Below are positions 63,191 to 64,000 of a DNA stretch of 64,000 nucleotides, in pieces. The stretch spans positions 62,001 through 126,000 of the forward strand of contig JANBRJ010000029.1 in the NCBI GenBank assembly GCA_027577595.1, in the 5' to 3' direction. The translations under genes were made by a program, and so were the position numbers. Source of the DNA: Coemansia sp. RSA 487 (Eukaryota > Kickxellomycota > Kickxellomycetes > Kickxellales > Kickxellaceae). Below the pieces are notes generated by a model. It saw nothing but the letters and a program-made list of their open reading frames with translations, searched no databases and was not told the origin of the DNA. Position 1 is the stretch's first letter, and every line of letters starts with the position of its first letter.

Positions 63191-64000
63191 ATGGCCAGCG
63201 GTTACGCCGAAATGGGATTGCAGCTATGCTACGGATTGGATTCAGCTGACAGCCAGCAAATAGATTATCTACAGGCGCTATTTGGCAATGAAGGTAAGGT
63301 TCAACCAATTGCTTCTCAAGCTCCCACGCTTGAAAGGGCAATGAACATGCGGAATATGTCATGTCTTACAATTGAGTTCCAAAGTTTCAAAGAATCGTGC
63401 GTTGGGTAAAACTATCACAGGGGTTCGAGATGGGGTTTTTTTTGCTCCTTTCCTGCATTTTGCCATTTTCGGTCAATCAGTATTTGCAAAAAATTGCTTG
63501 CCTGTCTTCAACGATCGGGGATGGGTGGGTTTCCTGCATCAGCGCTGATCGCTATTTACCTTTTTGTTAGAATACATGATACATACATGGGTCTTCTGCT
63601 TCATCATTGACCAAACAAAATCAAAACAACACCAATTTTCGGCTTTTCCTTGTTTGTCTGGTATATCCACCACCAATCACTCTCTCGCCGTCTGCCTTTG
63701 TAAAAAATATAAACAATACAGTTTGTCGATCACGAACCACTAAGGCGATTATTTTAAACCTTAATTTTGGTGCCTTTCAAAGCTGCAACTCTCATATGCA
63801 TTACCGTTTGTTTTTCTCCGTGATTTCAGAACTATGTGCATATCATTATCTATTTTTAGGACAGGTGTTTTGTTTTTGGAAACTTTAGTGTTTTGGTTTG
63901 GTAATTTGAGTTGGTCATGCAAGCTGTGGTCATTTTTCGTTTCCGCCTTTTCCTTTGCAGTGGGCTATAAGCGCATTTTGATGGACCTTGAAGTCGTAAT
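63191..64000 (+). CDS. Unidentified spliced gene, cut by window end
   Basis: Exon 1 (63191-63293) begins at an ATG in A-rich context and reads MASGYAEMGLQLCYGLDSADS then QQIDYLQALFGNE. A donor gtaagg follows at 63294. An acceptor tttgcag at 63960 opens exon 2, which continues in frame as VGYKRILMDLEVV to the window edge. The intron would be 667 bases. The open frame extends upstream of the ATG, so an earlier exon is possible. I do not recognise the family from 47 residues. Confidence 0.5.

Overview
The window is eukaryotic nuclear DNA from a fungus. A chitin synthase sits beside its export chaperone Chs7. There are also fungal-type NMA111, OPT, PHO85-type cyclin, IKS1 and Mpv17/PMP22-family genes. 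Genes are densely packed on both strands, and most are intronless or have one to three introns near the 5' end. Proteins usually missing from budding yeast (CAND1, DNAJC3-like p58IPK, METTL6-like methyltransferase, 2OG oxygenase) point to an early-diverging, zygomycete-type lineage. My best guess is Kickxellomycotina, but this is inference and not shown by any single sequence. I saw no virus-like element, transposon ORF, CRISPR array, rRNA or convincing tRNA.

Layout from left to right. 0.4-5.8 kb: ribosomal protein eL20 (-), tRNA m3C methyltransferase (+), NMA111 protease (-). 5.8-8.8 kb: gene-poor. 8.8-16.6 kb: PHO85-type cyclin (-), divergent from a small RPA3 gene (+) whose 315 coding bases are spread over 4.2 kb by three introns of 1.0-1.6 kb. 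16.6-19.8 kb: gene-poor. 19.8-33 kb: OPT oligopeptide transporter (+), succinyl-CoA ligase beta (-), CAND1 (+), TSR2 (+), VPS2 (-), Mpv17-family protein (+). 33-40.6 kb: an ankyrin-repeat/class IV-like chitin synthase (-) head-to-head with CHS7 (+). 41-51 kb: VPS53 (+), cyclin K/T-like protein (-), Tctex-type dynein light chain (-), adenine phosphoribosyltransferase (-), large C2H2/PHD protein (-). 51-53.5 kb: gene-poor. 53.5-61.7 kb: DNAJC3-like co-chaperone (-), small orphan with a possible mitochondrial presequence (+), PQ-loop membrane protein (+), IKS1 kinase (-), 2OG-Fe(II) oxygenase (-). The right edge holds the 5' part of an unidentified spliced gene (+).

The standout locus is 33.2-40.6 kb. 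A chitin synthase carrying N-terminal ankyrin repeats is divergently paired with the chaperone known to export its yeast relative (Chs3) from the ER. Their common promoter holds a 25-base inverted repeat around a TGTGCGCACA palindrome. Other notable points are the very long RPA3 introns, three GC-AG introns among about fifteen inferred, and an eL20 gene whose expected start codon is ACG in an otherwise ideal start context. Exon boundaries were inferred by eye from splice consensus and family alignment and have no transcript support.
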